Position numbers and translations under genes: made by a program. This document shows positions 6,592 through 8,975 of a stretch of 8,975 nucleotides of DNA, one piece after another. This DNA comes from Actinomycetota bacterium (GTDB taxonomy: Bacteria > Actinomycetota > Geothermincolia > Fen-727 > Anoxymicrobiaceae). The stretch's first letter is position 1; every line of letters starts with the position of its first letter. Location of the stretch: positions 1 to 8,975 of the forward strand of contig JAHIPE010000283.1 in the NCBI GenBank assembly GCA_018894655.1. The letters run 5' to 3'. The notes below the pieces were generated by a model. That model was given only the letters and a program-made list of their open reading frames with translations. It was not told the origin of the DNA and ran no database searches.

Positions 6592-7740
6592 TTGGAATCA
6601 ACTGAACCGGTCCGAATCCTGATAGTCGAGGACAGCGTGACCGTAGCCGGCATGCTCGAGGACATCCTCGAGAAGGAGTTCCCTGTCGAGGTGGAGATAG
6701 CCAAGGACTGCAAGTCCACCCGGAAGATAATATCCATGGAGACCTTTGACATCATCATGCTGGACTTTCGGCTACCCGATGGCCACGGCCACCAGTTGCT
6801 CCGGGAAACGAGGGAGCTTGACAGGCCGCCTCTGGCGATAATGGTCACCGGACACGGGGACGAGGATATTGCCGCCCTGTCTCTCCGGCTCGGTGCGTCC
6901 GGGTACGTGGTGAAGGACAACAGCCTGCCTACCGTTCTCCCGGAAGTGATAGGCAAGGCAATTGACGAGGTGGCGCTCAGGCGGGCCGAGGAAAAACTGC
7001 TGGAGTCTGAGGAGCGTTATCGGCTCCTTGCCGATAACTCCCTGTCTGGGATCGTGCTCCACGACGGGTTCAACGTCATCTACACAAATGAGAGCGTGTC
7101 CAGGATAAGCGGCTACCCCCAGGAGCACTTCAAGACGATCAAAGACATACTCAACCTGCTGGTCCCCGGGGAACGAAAACGCGTCGTCCAGAACATGAAG
7201 AGCAGGCTCTCCGGTGAAGACGTTCCCCGGGTATACGACACGCGGTTCGTCCACAAGGACGGGAGCATAGTTGAAATCCAGTTGATGAACACGCTATCGA
7301 GGCTCAAGGGGAAACTGGTGATCCTGGTGATTATCAACGATATCACCGAGCGTGTAAACGCGGAAAACGCCCTGCGGGAAGAGAAGGCGTTTATCGAGGC
7401 GTCGCTCAACACCCTGCCGGACGTCTTCTGCGTGTTCGACCTCGAGGGCAATGTCATCCGGTGGAACAGGACGCTGAGCGAGGTCACCGGGTACGGCGAC
7501 GAGGAGATATCCACGCTGAACACCGCGGACTTCTTCGGGGAGGAACTCCACTACGATAAGGAAGCCGTGGCGGTGATAATCAGAGGAGGGCGCGGGACGT
7601 TCGAGACGACGATCCGCACCAAGGACGGGAAGCACATTCCCTACGAGGTTTCCGGCTCGCTCCTCAGGGACGATGAAGGAAACCTGGTTGCGGTCTGCAC
7701 CATCGGTAGGGATATCTCCGAGCGCGGGAGCGAGGAGTAG
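6592..7740 (+). CDS. Response regulator with receiver and two PAS domains, no output domain
   Basis: The protein starts with a CheY-like receiver. Counting from the TTG at 6592, RILIVEDS gives the acidic pair (E13, D14), IMLDFRLP holds the phosphorylated Asp58, MVTG the switch Thr86, and GYVVKD the conserved Lys108. A linker helix (RRAEEKLLESEERYRLL) leads into a first PAS domain (about 140-255, ending INDITER) and a second (about 265-375, ending GRDISER). The protein stops there, without the histidine kinase, GGDEF, EAL or DNA-binding module that usually follows. It could act by protein contact, or have lost its end. The start is uncertain: TTG 6592 has GAGGGAG 8 nt upstream, TTG 6571 has AGGTGGTGA, and GTG 6505 has no visible site. 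No partner kinase gene lies in the window. It converges on the beta-propeller gene. Confidence 0.85.
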   Translation: MESTEPVRILIVEDSVTVAGMLEDILEKEFPVEVEIAKDCKSTRKIISMETFDIIMLDFRLPDGHGHQLLRETRELDRPPLAIMVTGHGDEDIAALSLRLGASGYVVKDNSLPTVLPEVIGKAIDEVALRRAEEKLLESEERYRLLADNSLSGIVLHDGFNVIYTNESVSRISGYPQEHFKTIKDILNLLVPGERKRVVQNMKSRLSGEDVPRVYDTRFVHKDGSIVEIQLMNTLSRLKGKLVILVIINDITERVNAENALREEKAFIEASLNTLPDVFCVFDLEGNVIRWNRTLSEVTGYGDEEISTLNTADFFGEELHYDKEAVAVIIRGGRGTFETTIRTKDGKHIPYEVSGSLLRDDEGNLVAVCTIGRDISERGSEE

Positions 7741-7757
7741 GCCTGCGCCTGTTTGGC

Positions 7758-7790
7758 TGGTACCCCCGGCAGGACTCGAACCCGTAACTC
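7758..7790 (-). pseudogene. 3' fragment of a tRNA gene, resembling tRNA-Arg
   Basis: On the minus strand the bases read as a variable loop (GAGTT), a T-arm ACGGG-TTCGAGT-CCTGC, an acceptor strand CGGGGGT, discriminator A and encoded CCA. The order and spacing are those of a tRNA 3' end, and from memory it is closest to tRNA-Arg genes. The upstream bases do not form the other half: no D-arm, and no convincing 5' acceptor partner. The T-stem has one mismatch and one G-T pair. Such fragments are commonly left where an element integrated into a tRNA gene. Confidence 0.55.
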
Positions 7791-7833
7791 AGGGAAACCT
7801 ACCCCCGCATTCTACAGCTCCCCTCGCTCCCCA

Positions 7834-7853
7834 GGGGGGACTCGCGTCCCCTC
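7834..7853. repeat. GC-rich hairpin between convergent genes
   Basis: GGGGAC-tcgc-GTCCCC at 7836-7851 is a perfect inverted repeat, extendable by two pairs (one G-T). It sits between the converging receiver-PAS and beta-propeller genes and just after the latter's stop. No T-run follows on either strand, so its use as an intrinsic terminator is unproven. Apart from this and the tRNA fragment, I see nothing in 7741-7867. Confidence 0.4.
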
Positions 7854-7867
7854 AAGGCGCTCGCAAT

Positions 7868-8975
7868 CTATTCTGTACTTAATTGAATACTAGCTTCTTC
7901 AGCAAGATCCCCTAGTTTGTTGATTTTAACTTTGGCCTCGGAAATGGTGTAAAGATTTTCTCCGATATATAAGCTTCTTTTGACGGCCTCAGCTGAATCA
8001 TAGTAATAGTAATTATTGGTCAGTTCAGCCGGATCATCAAGGTGAGTGACACGGCCTTTAAGTGCAATGCCGCTCTCCAGGGAAATGTCATATACATAGG
8101 CACCCTGAAAGGTATATTGGCCGTAATCACTCGCCCGGGCATCGTTGGAAGCTTTTTGTTCGGGAGTAAGTTCAGCCAGAAGAACCGGCAGAACCAGCAA
8201 GTTCTTATTTCTATCAAACAGGAATGCTTTATGGTCGTTCAAAGCATAGGAATTGGTACCGCGGTCACCGATATCAACCTTATGCATCTCCCTCGGATTG
8301 GCAACATCCGATACATCAAAGACGGCTATCTTCATACCCTGGTACCAGGCGAAATTACTTTCTTCCGGGTCGGCTTCCACAGTATTCTTGCCGATGCCGA
8401 TAATGTGATTTTCCTCATAAGGATGCAGGTAATCCGAATAGCCTGGAATCTTCAAAGCCCCCAGGACTCTCGGGTTTTCAGGATCGGCTAAATCCAGGAC
8501 AAAGAAAGGATCAACTTTTTTAAAGGTAACCAAATAAGCTTTATCTCCCATGAAGCGGGCCGAATAGATTCTTTCACCTGGAGCCAACCCTTCAAGCTTG
8601 CCAGCCATTATTAGATCAGAATCAAGAACATAAACGTTGTTTGTCGAATCAGCTTCTTCGCGACTGACATGGCCGCAAGTAGTTGCAATTCGGAAGTAAC
8701 CATCCGATTCGTCCATGGAAAACTGGTTCAAGACGGTGCCCGGAACTTCTGCCGAGGTCAAGAAGGTAGTACTCGGTCCATGAAGTTTGAATTTATAGAC
8801 AGTAGTTTTCTCTTGTCCCTGGCTGGTCGTATCCGGCCAGTATCCAAAATATCGATTATCGGTGCTGGCGACATACAGGTTTTCAGTGGAAGCGTACACA
8901 TTTTCCGAGTAGCCGGCGATTACCCTTTTGCTCAAGCTCTTGCTTTCGTCTCTTAACGAGATAGATAGGACAGAG
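7868..8975 (-). CDS. Secreted beta-propeller domain protein (COG4880-like), 5' end missing
   Basis: The frame is open to the right edge: the bases before the TTG at 8935 read on as SVLSISLRDESKS without a stop. The visible 369 or so residues are therefore the C-terminal part of a larger protein. It matches the family of secreted proteins with a C-terminal beta-propeller distantly like WD-40 (COG4880, Pfam Beta_propel). Hallmarks are GTVLNQFSMDE followed by GYFRIATTCG, a DPENPRVLGALKIPGYSDYL stretch with HPYEENHIIGIGKNT after it, an AVFDVSDVANP strand, and RSLYIGENLYTISEAKVKI near the end. The N-terminal export signal expected in this family lies outside the window. The exact role is unknown; surface or extracellular binding is usual speculation. 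Its base composition (about 45% GC) differs sharply from everything to its left. Stop codon TAG at 7868-7870. Confidence 0.88.
   Translation of the reverse strand, partial: SVLSISLRDESKSLSKRVIAGYSENVYASTENLYVASTDNRYFGYWPDTTSQGQEKTTVYKFKLHGPSTTFLTSAEVPGTVLNQFSMDESDGYFRIATTCGHVSREEADSTNNVYVLDSDLIMAGKLEGLAPGERIYSARFMGDKAYLVTFKKVDPFFVLDLADPENPRVLGALKIPGYSDYLHPYEENHIIGIGKNTVEADPEESNFAWYQGMKIAVFDVSDVANPREMHKVDIGDRGTNSYALNDHKAFLFDRNKNLLVLPVLLAELTPEQKASNDARASDYGQYTFQGAYVYDISLESGIALKGRVTHLDDPAELTNNYYYYDSAEAVKRSLYIGENLYTISEAKVKINKLGDLAEEASIQLSTE

Noticed and set aside
6278..6601. 107-residue minus-strand frame over the lipoprotein region
   Set aside because: It has no ribosome site, no recognisable domain and mixed composition. 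The opposite strand has a textbook lipoprotein start.
7790..7866. Remaining part of a full tRNA upstream of the tRNA-like 3' end
   Set aside because: A forced fold gives a weak anticodon stem with loop GTAGGTT, but no D-arm and no matching 5' acceptor, so only the 3' fragment is supported.

Overview
The window looks like a bacterial metagenome or genome segment in two compositional parts. Bases 1 to about 7865 are GC-rich (roughly 60-65% by eye in the coding parts), with GTG and TTG starts beside ATG and strong GGAGG-type ribosome binding sites. From about 7868 to the right edge the GC falls to the mid-40s. The high-GC part would fit a deep-branching actinobacterium, or another high-GC anaerobe or facultative anaerobe, using acyl-CoA chemistry. 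That is a guess from style and gene content; no marker gene here settles the taxonomy.

Layout. Bases 1-121 carry no gene but hold several short palindromes. Bases 122-5729 form one minus-strand block read right to left. It starts with two dissimilar adjacent acyl-CoA dehydrogenase-family proteins (5729-4494 and 4479-3211), then a possible 21-codon bridging ORF, then three related all-helical proteins of unknown function (3156-2440, 2443-1694, 1624-122). Gaps are 14 bp between the dehydrogenases, about 54 bp to the first helical gene, a 4-nt ATGA overlap, and 69 bp to the last gene. This is most simply one operon. The upstream dehydrogenase has lost the usual flavin-binding signature while the downstream one keeps it. 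By hand alignment both lack the usual catalytic glutamate. This suggests a heteromeric or non-canonical enzyme working with the helical proteins. This block is the best candidate in the window for an undescribed system.

Bases 5730-5986 hold a short REP-like repeat cluster: two direct copies 30 bp apart plus one inverted copy. A complete tRNA-His gene follows on the minus strand (5987-6063, with G-1 at 6064). On the plus strand come a small lipoprotein gene that looks truncated (6197-6463) and a receiver-PAS-PAS signalling protein without an output domain (6592-7740).

Bases 7741-7867 hold what looks like the 3' third of a tRNA (closest in memory to tRNA-Arg) and a GC-rich palindrome. They coincide with the drop in GC. 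Beyond lies a minus-strand secreted beta-propeller protein (COG4880-like), cut off by the right edge. The tRNA fragment and the composition break make this a candidate island boundary, but a metagenome assembly join would look the same.
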